Shown one piece after another: positions 7,671 through 15,992 of a stretch of DNA of 64,000 nucleotides; positions within the stretch are counted from its first letter, which is position 1; the number at the start of each line of letters is the position of its first letter. The stretch spans positions 1-64,000 of the forward strand of contig JAENZI010000007.1 in the NCBI GenBank assembly GCA_016841365.1. Direction: 5' to 3'. This stretch comes from Anaerolineaceae bacterium (GTDB lineage Bacteria > Chloroflexota > Anaerolineae > Anaerolineales > Anaerolineaceae). The notes below the pieces were generated by a model. The model was not told where the DNA came from and searched no databases. It saw only the letters and a program-made list of their open reading frames with translations. A program made the position numbers and the translations under genes.

Positions 7671-10145
7671 TCACGCCTCCCAGTCAAAGGCAGGTACGGT
7701 CACCCAGCTCTCACCATCCTCAAATACATAATAGGGCAGCCAGACCAGCCCAAATAGCTCGGTGAAGATGTTTTTCTTATAGGGCGAGATTGGTTCTTCT
7801 ACCATCCGGTCAATCACATCTTCCCAGCGAGCGCTGACCTCTTCCAACTCCTCTTTAAGGTCTTCTTCCATTTCTTTGATATCCTCTTCAACATCTTTAA
7901 CATCCTGCTCGCTGGCTTCAAGGTCCGTTTTGGCTTTGCTGGTCATACGGCGCTTGGTCAGTGATGTACTGAGAGAGCGACTGCGTCCCATGAAGATACC
8001 AAGCACATTTTCCACACCTTTGCCAACCTCTTCCATCCGGCGGTGGCTCAGCTCCTGCTTATCTTTCTCGAAATCATCCATTTCTTTGCGGAGCTTATCT
8101 TCCAGCGCATCCAATTTCTTCTCATAAGCCTCTTCGACTGCGTTGAGTTCTTCTTCCTTTTTCTGCTCTGCGGCTTCTTCGCACATTTTCTTAAATTCCT
8201 CGTCCGTCACATCCGGCCCGGCCACCACCTCCAGGCTATCATTCTTGCGGACGGTGAGCGCCTGTGTGCGGTAGATCCAATCCTCAAAATCGGATTTTAA
8301 ATCGTTGACATAACTGCTGTCATCAATCGCGAGATTGTCCAGTGATTCAAATGTGGCGTTGCGTGGGGCTGAAGAAGTCAATTTCCGGAGGTCAATCGGT
8401 TTGGTGGTGAAATCCTCCCAGCGCACCAAACCCTTACGCCGCAGTTCATCGATCCGTACGGTGTAAACCTGTTCCGTGCTCAGGTCATATTTGCGCTCAA
8501 TAAATGCCACCCTGGCCTGCCCGGCTAGGGTTGGCTGATATAAAATATAAGGCTCTGTCACGCCGCCAGCCAGAGATTTGCCGGCTTTTTTCAGTGCTTC
8601 AGAGGGTGCTAACCCAGCAGGGTAATAATACACGTTCGTCCCGCCCGAGATCGCCGGCGGCACATCCTGCCCCAGGAACGGCTTCCGTTCAACCTGCTCT
8701 TGCGCAGCCGCCCTTTGAGCAGCCTTCTCAGCGCCGTGGGTCTTCGCATCTACCAGCGCGTTCAATTCGGGGATTTGCGCCCGGGTCAGCGGGCCAGGTA
8801 GGTAATTCATCGCCCAGCGCGTATGAAAGACTTCGGGGGCATCCTCGTGCACGTTGTGCAGCAAGAACACCCGCTTATCGATCAATGAGATCATTCGGTC
8901 AAAGGCGCCCCGGTCCACGCCGGGTGCCGCGCCTTCCAGACCATCCAACAGCCGTGCCTTATCTTGTTCCGTCTGCAGTTTGCCGATCATCCATGTGCCG
9001 GTGTTGGAAAGCGCCTTATAATCCACATCCACCGGGTTTTGGGTGGAAAGCAACAGCCCCACACCAAAGGCGCGTGCCTGCTTAAGCATGCGCAAGATGA
9101 TTTCCTTACTGGGCGGGTTTGAAACCGGCGGTAAGTAGCCGACAATTTCATCAAAATAGATCAGTGCCCGCAGGCTGCCCGACCCTTTCTGAGTCCGCAT
9201 CCAGGTTTCAATCGAGGAATACAGCAGAGTGATGAAGAACATCCGCTCCTGGTCGTTGAGATGCGCCAGGTAAAACACACTGTGGCGCGGCTTACCGGAA
9301 GGCGTAAACAGGAGCGCACCAATATCCAGCGGTTGGCCTTCCATCCAGGCTTCGAATGAGGGCGCTGCCAAGAAGCTATTCAACAGCATGGCCAACTCAA
9401 ATCGCTCCTTTTCTGGATAAAACTGATCCAGCGACAAAACGCCTAATTTATCAAAAGGCGGGGATTGCACATGTGCAATCAGAGTACCCAATTCAAGGTC
9501 TTTACCGGCACGCCAGGCTTCTTCAAAGATGTTTGAAAGCAATATATGCTCTTTCGCACGCACAGGATCAATATCCTTAAAGCCAATCAAACCCAAAAGC
9601 GCTGTGACAGTGCTCGAGATCTTATCACGCAAAATTTCTTTATTGCCCTCCCAGGTGATTTCGGGCGCTGACAATGACGCCAAAATGCTGACCGGCAAAC
9701 CCGCATCGGAACCGGGCGTATAAACCGCGTATTCAACCGAGTCTCGCAATGCTTCCAATTCCGGCTTGCCAAACCCATAAGATGCCAGCCCGTTTTTCCA
9801 CAGCGACGCGGCTTTTTCTGCCGCCTCATCTACACTGATGCCCTCACGCCGAGCAGCGCCCTTATCAACCCAGGGTTTGAAATCGGCAGGCAATAAATCG
9901 GGGAAGTGCAGCAGCAGGTTGGTCAGGTCGCCTTTGGGGTCAACCACGATCGCCGGGATGCCCTGCAGCGCGGCCTCTTCAAGCATGATCACGCCCAAAC
10001 CGGTCTTGCCCGACCCGGTCATACCGGTGATAAATCCATGGGTCGTCAGATCATCCGGATCGTAAAAAACCCTATCCTCGCCCATTTCACTTGCTTTTAG
10101 ATCATACATGTTTCCAAGATAAAATTTGTCGGTTTTGCCAGACAT
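7671..10145 (-). CDS. HerA-like/DUF853-type P-loop ATPase with coiled coil
   Basis: An 824-residue ATPase of the HerA/FtsK superfamily. It opens with a short beta-rich segment and Walker A GMTGSGKT at 41-48, followed by IPAIVVDPKGDLTN, a hallmark of DUF87/DUF853-type bacterial ATPases. The Walker B-like RALIYFDEIVGYLPP and the sensor-like LLLSTQNPVDVDYKALSNTG follow in the usual order. After about residue 640 comes a long charged coiled coil (roughly 655-780, for example EEAYEKKLDALEDKLRKE), then a compact C-terminal domain. The start has AGGAGG 5 nt upstream. HerA enzymes translocate DNA; this subgroup has no proven role. No NurA nuclease gene is adjacent. Confidence 0.85.
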   Translation of the reverse strand: MSGKTDKFYLGNMYDLKASEMGEDRVFYDPDDLTTHGFITGMTGSGKTGLGVIMLEEAALQGIPAIVVDPKGDLTNLLLHFPDLLPADFKPWVDKGAARREGISVDEAAEKAASLWKNGLASYGFGKPELEALRDSVEYAVYTPGSDAGLPVSILASLSAPEITWEGNKEILRDKISSTVTALLGLIGFKDIDPVRAKEHILLSNIFEEAWRAGKDLELGTLIAHVQSPPFDKLGVLSLDQFYPEKERFELAMLLNSFLAAPSFEAWMEGQPLDIGALLFTPSGKPRHSVFYLAHLNDQERMFFITLLYSSIETWMRTQKGSGSLRALIYFDEIVGYLPPVSNPPSKEIILRMLKQARAFGVGLLLSTQNPVDVDYKALSNTGTWMIGKLQTEQDKARLLDGLEGAAPGVDRGAFDRMISLIDKRVFLLHNVHEDAPEVFHTRWAMNYLPGPLTRAQIPELNALVDAKTHGAEKAAQRAAAQEQVERKPFLGQDVPPAISGGTNVYYYPAGLAPSEALKKAGKSLAGGVTEPYILYQPTLAGQARVAFIERKYDLSTEQVYTVRIDELRRKGLVRWEDFTTKPIDLRKLTSSAPRNATFESLDNLAIDDSSYVNDLKSDFEDWIYRTQALTVRKNDSLEVVAGPDVTDEEFKKMCEEAAEQKKEEELNAVEEAYEKKLDALEDKLRKEMDDFEKDKQELSHRRMEEVGKGVENVLGIFMGRSRSLSTSLTKRRMTSKAKTDLEASEQDVKDVEEDIKEMEEDLKEELEEVSARWEDVIDRMVEEPISPYKKNIFTELFGLVWLPYYVFEDGESWVTVPAFDWEA

Positions 10146-10294
10146 TGCACCTCCTGTTGGTCATTCGTTTTTATTAGTATACAGCATTCCGAATTTTTTC
10201 AGGAGAAAATTAAATGGTAAGAATGGGTTTTCAGTCATTTATATGACATGGCGGTAAAAGCAATAAACCGTTTTCGAACAATATTTAAACAAAA

Positions 10295-10322
10295 ATGGCT
10301 GCAAACCGAGATTTGCAGCCAT
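10295..10322 (-). terminator. intrinsic terminator of glgP-DUF2179 operon
   Basis: ATGGCTGCAAA and TTTGCAGCCAT form an 11-bp stem; on the minus strand it is followed by TTTTGTTT. It lies 18 nt past the stop codon of the DUF2179 gene and closes the glgP operon. Confidence 0.85.
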
Positions 10323-10340
10323 GACCTTGTTCTTTGTTTT

Positions 10341-10868
10341 TTACTGACGCCACACACCGCTGCGCCGCGGGGTGACCTCTTCAGCAGTGATGAAGGCTTC
10401 AGGGTCAATACTGAGCACCAAATTCTCTACTTCATCCGCCTCTTTCCGCCTAACCCTACAATCCACGAGCATAAAATTGCTCTCACGCCCCCTGGCCGGA
10501 ATTTCTGTCACACCATAACCTTCGCGCCTCAGGGCGTCAGCAATCTCGGTGCTGCGACCTTTGCTGATGATGTTGAAATGAGTAAAGCCGATCGCCAGGC
10601 GCTTCTCAATCGCCATGCCGACCACATTACCCGTCGCAAAACCAGCAGCGTAACCAATGATGTTCAGGGGGTTGCCGATATTGGTCAACACTGACCCCAT
10701 CACCACCACAAAAATGATCGATTCAACAAAACCCAATATCCACGAGATCGTGCTTTTCCCCCGCATGGTGAACATAAAACGCAGGGTATCCAGGGCAATA
10801 TTGACCATTCTCGCAAAGAATATCCCAAAGGCGACCAACCAGGCCGTTGGTGAAAGAAAAACCTCCAT
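10341..10868 (-). CDS. DUF2179/UPF0316 membrane protein
   Basis: A 175-residue protein of the UPF0316 family (DUF5698 membrane part plus DUF2179). Three hydrophobic segments occupy about residues 5-105, with the conserved ARMVNIALDTLRFMFTMRG segment near 20-38. The C-terminal soluble domain (about 110-165) has the DUF2179 pattern in which GYGVTEIPARG is followed by LVDCRVRRKEADEV. The function is unknown; DUF2179 domains resemble small regulatory ligand-binding modules. It starts 5 nt after the glgP stop, so the two are co-transcribed and perhaps translationally coupled. Confidence 0.87.
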   Translation of the reverse strand: MEVFLSPTAWLVAFGIFFARMVNIALDTLRFMFTMRGKSTISWILGFVESIIFVVVMGSVLTNIGNPLNIIGYAAGFATGNVVGMAIEKRLAIGFTHFNIISKGRSTEIADALRREGYGVTEIPARGRESNFMLVDCRVRRKEADEVENLVLSIDPEAFITAEEVTPRRSGVWRQ

Positions 10869-10873
10869 CAGAA

Positions 10874-13063
10874 TTACTCAGCCTTTCCGTTGCCGTTACG
10901 TTCTTCAAAACCGTTCAAAATGGCAGGGTGATAAAGCCGGGTCATATATTCTTTGACCATCCGGCGTGTGCTAAATTGCCCGCCAAGCGTGCGGATGTTT
11001 TCTTTCATCCTGGCAATCCAGTCAGCCGGGAGGTTATCTGCCGAACGCTGTTCATAATACAGCGGGACAATTTCGTTCTCCAGTGTTTCATAAAAGCTAA
11101 GAGCGTCCGCTTTATCCTGCTCTTTGGGGTCAGCGGATTCAGAGACATCATCGCCGATCGGCCAGCCATTATGCCCGTTGTAACCTTCACGCCACCATCC
11201 ATCCAAAACAGAGAAGTTGAGCACGCCATTCAGCGCGGCTTTCATCCCCGATGTGCCGGAGGCTTCACGCGGGCGGCGGGGAGTATTCAACCAAACATCC
11301 ACACCCTGCACCAGGTAACGGGCGATGTTCATATCATAATCTTCCAAAAAGGCTAATCTGCCGCCAAACCTGGCATCTTTCACCGCGCGATAGACTTCCT
11401 GGATCATTAGCTTTCCGGGTTCATCAGCGGGGTGCGCTTTGCCAGCAAAGATGAACTGAACCGGGCGACGGGCATCCGTCACAATCTTCAAAAGACGGTC
11501 ATAATCCTGCAAGATCAGGTTCGCACGTTTATAGGTTGCAAACCGGCGGGCAAACCCAATTGTTAAGGCATATGGATCCAGCAAAACACCGCTGGCAATC
11601 GTCTGAACCGGGTGCACCCCGTCATTCTTCCACTGCTGTCTGCCACGGTTGATGATGTACGCTACCAGTTTTCGTTTCAGGTGCCGGCGCACACGCCAGA
11701 TTTCGTCATCCGGGATATTCTCGATCTGCGCCCAAAACTCCGGATCGTCCAATCGGTCAGACCAATCTGCGCCCATATAGCGCGAGAACAAAATACCCAT
11801 GCGCCGCGCAAGCCAGGTTTCGGTGTGGATGCCGTTGGTAATGTGGCTAATCGGCACTTCTTCATCTTTCTTGTCTGGCCATAAGAAGGACCACATCTCA
11901 CGGGCAACCTGCCCATGAAGCTCTGATACACCATTGCGGAATTCTGAAAGTTTCAGCGCCAGAATCGGCATGCTGAATGCATCCCCACCCCAGGATTGCT
12001 TGACCTTGGCAATGTTGATGAAATCATCCCGTGAAAGGCCTAAATCAGACCAAACATTGACAAAATACTTGTCGATCAACCATAAAGGAAATTCATCATT
12101 GCCGGCAGGTACCGGTGTATGGGTTGTAAAGATATTGGTTTCTTTGATCTTATGGGTGGCTTCTTCAAAGCTCAAACCCTTTTTAACATATTCCAGTGCG
12201 CGTTCCAATGAGAGAAACGCGGAATGGCCTTCGTTCATATGCCAGGCAGTTGGCTCATAGCCCAATGCCCGTAATGCCTTTACGCCGCCCATACCCAGCA
12301 AGATCTCTTGCGAAATCCGCAGCTCGAGGTCGCTGATATACAGACGATCGGTTAACTGCCGGTCATTGGGGGCATTTTCAGGAAGATTGGTATGCAGCAA
12401 GAACAGTTTGACCCGGCCGATGTTTAATTCATAAACGCGGGCATATACCTTGCGCCCAGGCAGGTCAATGGCAATTTTTACTGGCTCATCATTTTCATCG
12501 AGCAGGCGAATTAAGGGCAGCGAATCAAAATCGATCGGCACATTATGGGCTTCCTGCCAGCCATCTTCACTGATGCGCTGAGAGAAGTAGCCGTAGGTAT
12601 AGACAAAACCAACCCCCACGAGCGGGATCCCGAGGTCACTCGATTCCTTCAAATGATCGCCGGATAATATGCCCAAACCGCCAGCATAAACCATCAACGA
12701 TTCGTGCAAACCGAACTCAAAGGAGAGATAAGCCATTAATTCTTTAGATAATTCGGGGTAAGTCTGTGAAAACCAGGTATCTTTCTCGTTCATATAGCGA
12801 TCAAATTCGCGCATGACCTGGTCATACTTATCCAAAAAATAACGGTCATGAATGACCGCATTTAAGCGAGAACGCTCCGCATCGCGCAAGAAGGCGACCG
12901 GGTTGTGGTAAGTTTGCTCCCACAGCAAATCATCGATCTCCCTGAACAACCGCTGCGCTTCTGGATGCCAGACCCACCACAGGTTATAAGCCAACTCTTC
13001 CAGCCTTTTAATGCGGCGGGGCAGGCTGAATGTCAGGGGTTTCTCTCGTTTGATATCTTTCAT
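10874..13063 (-). CDS. glgP: alpha-glucan (glycogen) phosphorylase
   Basis: A GT35 alpha-glucan phosphorylase of 729 residues, releasing glucose-1-phosphate from glycogen or maltodextrins. The length and the opening LEELAYNLWWVWHPEA mark the shorter bacterial/archaeal type rather than the 800-residue E. coli type. The PLP-binding lysine sits in GTSGMKAALNG, and HMNEGHSAFLSLE is the conserved segment near the active site. The ATG at 13063 is chosen because GAGG lies 8 nt upstream; 17 extra in-frame codons to 13114 have no support. It heads an operon with the DUF2179 protein. Together with GlpX and the GH94 enzymes it points to phosphorolytic sugar metabolism. Confidence 0.95.
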   Translation of the reverse strand: MKDIKREKPLTFSLPRRIKRLEELAYNLWWVWHPEAQRLFREIDDLLWEQTYHNPVAFLRDAERSRLNAVIHDRYFLDKYDQVMREFDRYMNEKDTWFSQTYPELSKELMAYLSFEFGLHESLMVYAGGLGILSGDHLKESSDLGIPLVGVGFVYTYGYFSQRISEDGWQEAHNVPIDFDSLPLIRLLDENDEPVKIAIDLPGRKVYARVYELNIGRVKLFLLHTNLPENAPNDRQLTDRLYISDLELRISQEILLGMGGVKALRALGYEPTAWHMNEGHSAFLSLERALEYVKKGLSFEEATHKIKETNIFTTHTPVPAGNDEFPLWLIDKYFVNVWSDLGLSRDDFINIAKVKQSWGGDAFSMPILALKLSEFRNGVSELHGQVAREMWSFLWPDKKDEEVPISHITNGIHTETWLARRMGILFSRYMGADWSDRLDDPEFWAQIENIPDDEIWRVRRHLKRKLVAYIINRGRQQWKNDGVHPVQTIASGVLLDPYALTIGFARRFATYKRANLILQDYDRLLKIVTDARRPVQFIFAGKAHPADEPGKLMIQEVYRAVKDARFGGRLAFLEDYDMNIARYLVQGVDVWLNTPRRPREASGTSGMKAALNGVLNFSVLDGWWREGYNGHNGWPIGDDVSESADPKEQDKADALSFYETLENEIVPLYYEQRSADNLPADWIARMKENIRTLGGQFSTRRMVKEYMTRLYHPAILNGFEERNGNGKAE

Positions 13064-13136
13064 AATTTCTACCTCTTTTAAATGGAATACCTGCCGGAGA
13101 TGAAGATGAGTCAATCCCGCAGGATGCTTAAATCAC

Positions 13137-13226
13137 AAAAAAGTTCTGATTTCTTCTCAAAAATGCTCGTTTGCACAACCGTTAATCATACCACAAAGGA
13201 TTTTTGAGAAAAGTCATCAGAAGAAC
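13137..13226 (-). terminator. large hairpin plus T-tract between isochorismatase and glgP
   Basis: Arms 13143-13164 and 13200-13226 form an imperfect stem: 11 perfect pairs next to the loop (TTCTCAAAAAT with ATTTTTGAGAA), an internal loop, then about 8 more pairs. On the minus strand the stem is followed by six T residues (13137-13142). It may terminate the isochorismatase-type gene or act as an attenuator ahead of glgP. Confidence 0.5.
13185..13193 (-). promoter_or_regulatory. candidate extended -10 promoter for glgP
   Basis: On the minus strand TGGTATGAT is an extended -10 element, located in the loop of the hairpin at 13143-13226. The transcription start would fall near 13178, leaving a leader of about 115 nt before glgP. 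No convincing -35 is present. Confidence 0.35.
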
Positions 13227-13303
13227 CTTAACAGGGCTTAACAATCAACCGCTGAACGGCAATAAGCCAGAAAGCTGATACAATTTGTGGTTTCAACCGG
13301 CGA

Positions 13304-14008
13304 TCACGCGCTTATTTCTTTCACAACTTCAACACCATTCAAGGCCATATGATATAAAAAAGTCGCATGTAATAGGTCACCATGATGGGGCATGGCTGGC
13401 AGAGCCTCTGCATCCTCAACGGATAAATCCCAGGTTTGAGTGCAATTCTCGGGCACGATCACGCGCATGTCTTGGTGATAGGCATTTGCCCTGAAGCGCA
13501 GATAGGTCGCTAGATGATACAGGCACAGGTCTGTCACATCCCCCACAGCCATGATGGTGTTAAGATGTTTGCGTGCATCCAGCCATGCGTCAAAGCCATT
13601 GTTCAACGCCGGGTGAATTGAATCCTTATAAACCGTTTCCATCTGATCGTAGAACGGCAGTGCTTTGATCATATCGATCGCCTCTGCCTCCCAGGTTCCT
13701 TTGACCGCATGCTGCCCGTAAGCGTCAAACTCTATCGAATCCTGTGTGTGACCTTCCTGCACGAGCAAAATATCACGCATGCCGCGCTTCCAGGCAGCCT
13801 TCATCAAGCGGGTGATCGGCTCGTCAATCGCTGCGACGCGCGGACTGGCTAAAGGACCTTCGTACAGAAAACCATTGATCACATCCGCAGTAATAATGGC
13901 AGAATTTTCTGGTTCAAGGATGGCTTCATCAAGACTGATAATCGGTAAGTTACCTACAAAGTCATCAAGGTAATCCAAAAATGGTCGGGTGTTTTCAGCT
14001 AAAGTCAT
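13304..14008 (-). CDS. isochorismatase-family cysteine hydrolase
   Basis: A 234-residue cysteine hydrolase of the isochorismatase/nicotinamidase superfamily. The catalytic triad is visible: Asp42 in IITADVINGF, Lys128 in VYKDSIHPA, and Cys162 in VGDVTDLCLYHLATYLR. Family members hydrolyse nicotinamide, isochorismate, ureidoacrylate or similar amides and vinyl ethers; the substrate here is not predictable, although a nicotinamidase-like role would fit the NAD synthesis genes elsewhere in the window. The start at 14008 is favoured by GGAGG 5 nt upstream, which overlaps a spurious upstream in-frame ATG at 14020. Confidence 0.87.
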   Translation of the reverse strand: MTLAENTRPFLDYLDDFVGNLPIISLDEAILEPENSAIITADVINGFLYEGPLASPRVAAIDEPITRLMKAAWKRGMRDILLVQEGHTQDSIEFDAYGQHAVKGTWEAEAIDMIKALPFYDQMETVYKDSIHPALNNGFDAWLDARKHLNTIMAVGDVTDLCLYHLATYLRFRANAYHQDMRVIVPENCTQTWDLSVEDAEALPAMPHHGDLLHATFLYHMALNGVEVVKEISA

Positions 14009-14133
14009 CAGCACCTCCATAGGCTCAAATTCAATCTTCTCATTTAAGCATAGAGTCTGAATCTCAGAATCCTATTAATCCAACCAGGATTGTAAGTGGT
14101 AATTTTTGCTAATATAAGACGGCAGGCAGAGCG

Positions 14134-15129
14134 TCAATAGGCAATTTCGCTGAGCTCGGTCAATGTGCCCAGGTGATGGTGCGCCACAATTTCGCGCACC
14201 GTGCGGGTAAGGCCGCGTGCCACCAGGCTATGCGTATGAGCAAAACCTTCAGAGTAACTGACGCCATCCAGAAGCGGCCCATCCGAAATACCGGTTGCCA
14301 CGAAGAAAGTATCCTGGGAAGACACCATATCATCCAGTGTCAACACTCTCGAACAGTCATACCCGGCCTCCTGTGCACAGCGGCGGTCGTCTTCGTCGCG
14401 GGGCCACAGCTTTCCCTGAAAACCACCCCGCATCGCTCTCAAACCGCAGGCAGCCAGAACGGCTTCCGGCGTGCCGCCCACGCCCAGCAGAACATCAATG
14501 CCTGTGCCGGGCCAGGCAGCCATTAATGCACCAGCCACATCGCCAGCAGGGATCAACCTGATGCGGGCGCCGCACTCACGCACCTCGCGGATCAACTCGC
14601 TATGCCGCGGACGATCCAGGATCACTGCGGTCAGGTCGCCCACATCCATCCCCTTCGCATGTGCAATTTTCTCCAAATTATCCCTCACCGGTGCATTGAT
14701 GTCGATCACGTCTGCAGCCTCAGGTCCAACGGCAATTTTGGACATATAGAATAGCGGCCCGGGATCAAACATCGTCCCCCGGGGTGATGCTGCCACGGTG
14801 GCAATGGCATTCGGCATGCCTTTGGCGACCAATGTCGTACCCTCTACCGGATCAACCGCGATATCGAGAACAGGCGGTTCTCCATTCCCCACCAGCTCCC
14901 CGTTATACAGCATCGGCGCTTCATCTTTTTCACCTTCACCGATGACGATCTTGCCATCCATTTCAATCGTATTCATCAGCAGGCGCATTGCATCCACAGC
15001 CGCCTTATCGGCCGCGTTCTTTTGTCCGCGTCCAAAAAATCGGCCTGCCGCCAGGGCAGCGGCCTCAGTCACCCGCACAAGTTCCAATGCCAGGTTACGT
15101 GTCGGCTTTTGGGTTCTCTCTTTGATCAT
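14134..15129 (-). CDS. glpX: class II fructose-1,6-bisphosphatase
   Basis: A 331-residue GlpX-type fructose-1,6-bisphosphatase (gluconeogenesis; some homologues also act on sedoheptulose-1,7-bisphosphate). Metal-binding and active-site segments are present: IGEGEKDEAPMLYNGE near residues 62-77 and DIAVDPVEGTTL near 88-99, followed by the glycine-rich VLLGVGGTPEAVLAACGLRA. The start at 15129 has AAAGGA at a good distance; the longer form from 15162 adds 11 unsupported residues. It is a single gene, divergent from the HAD phosphatase gene at 15274. Confidence 0.95.
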   Translation of the reverse strand: MIKERTQKPTRNLALELVRVTEAAALAAGRFFGRGQKNAADKAAVDAMRLLMNTIEMDGKIVIGEGEKDEAPMLYNGELVGNGEPPVLDIAVDPVEGTTLVAKGMPNAIATVAASPRGTMFDPGPLFYMSKIAVGPEAADVIDINAPVRDNLEKIAHAKGMDVGDLTAVILDRPRHSELIREVRECGARIRLIPAGDVAGALMAAWPGTGIDVLLGVGGTPEAVLAACGLRAMRGGFQGKLWPRDEDDRRCAQEAGYDCSRVLTLDDMVSSQDTFFVATGISDGPLLDGVSYSEGFAHTHSLVARGLTRTVREIVAHHHLGTLTELSEIAY

Positions 15130-15273
15130 CGCCTGTCCTTTCAACACATTGATTTTGGTCACTCATCCCTGTTATTGGCTGCCATCGCATATCTTGCGCC
15201 AAACACATGGTCAATTGGTGTAAGTGATTACAAGTATAATTTTAATTCAGAGTCTTAAGTGAGGTGAATTTGT

Positions 15274-15969
15274 ATGTTAACCATGATCGCATTTGATGCA
15301 GACGATACCCTGTGGCACAACGAAGTTCATTATCAAGACGCACAAGAAGCATTCAAGCGAATCGTCTCGCCCTGGGCGGATGGGAAAACCGCAGACCAAG
15401 CCCTGCACGAAACCGAAATGCAGAATTTGCGCTTATATGGCTACGGGATCAAAGCCTTTGTCCTATCTATGATCGAATGCGCCATTCAGCTCTCTGAAAG
15501 TGAGGTCGGAGGGTACGCCATCCAACAGATACTTTCCATCGGTCAAAATATGCTGAAGGCAGAATTGGTGCTCCAACCATATGTCAAGGAAACCCTTAAG
15601 AGCCTGTCCAAATCTTTCCGCATGATGGTGATCACTAAAGGCGACGTACTTGACCAAACCCAGAAAGTTGAACGTTCTGGCCTGGCAGAATATTTCTCGC
15701 TGGTCGAGGTCGTCAGCGACAAAACAACCGAATCCTATCAAAAGATTTTTACCAAGTACCGTCTTGACCCCCAAACCTTCTTGATGATCGGCAATTCGCT
15801 CCGTTCAGATGTTTTACCGGTGCTTGAACTGGGTGCGAGAGCGGTTCATATCCCGGCAGACACCACCTGGGTACACGAAATGGTCCCCGATTTTGAGGGG
15901 TCCCACCCAAATTATTACAAAATCGACAGCATGGCAGAATTGCCTGCACTGATTACTGAACTGGTCTGA
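15274..15969 (+). CDS. HAD-superfamily hydrolase
   Basis: A 231-residue haloacid dehalogenase-type phosphatase. Motif I is IAFDADDTLWHNE (nucleophile Asp8 and acid/base Asp10), with a helical cap domain to about residue 100, motif II/III as MVITKGDVLDQTQKV, and motif IV as FLMIGNSLRSDVLP. The substrate is unknown. The GAGGTG upstream of the ATG supports the start. It leads a plus-strand run with a nuclease, a DinB protein and a DUF3795 protein. Confidence 0.88.
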   Translation: MLTMIAFDADDTLWHNEVHYQDAQEAFKRIVSPWADGKTADQALHETEMQNLRLYGYGIKAFVLSMIECAIQLSESEVGGYAIQQILSIGQNMLKAELVLQPYVKETLKSLSKSFRMMVITKGDVLDQTQKVERSGLAEYFSLVEVVSDKTTESYQKIFTKYRLDPQTFLMIGNSLRSDVLPVLELGARAVHIPADTTWVHEMVPDFEGSHPNYYKIDSMAELPALITELV

Positions 15970-15992
15970 AGTAAAACGAAGGAAACATCACA

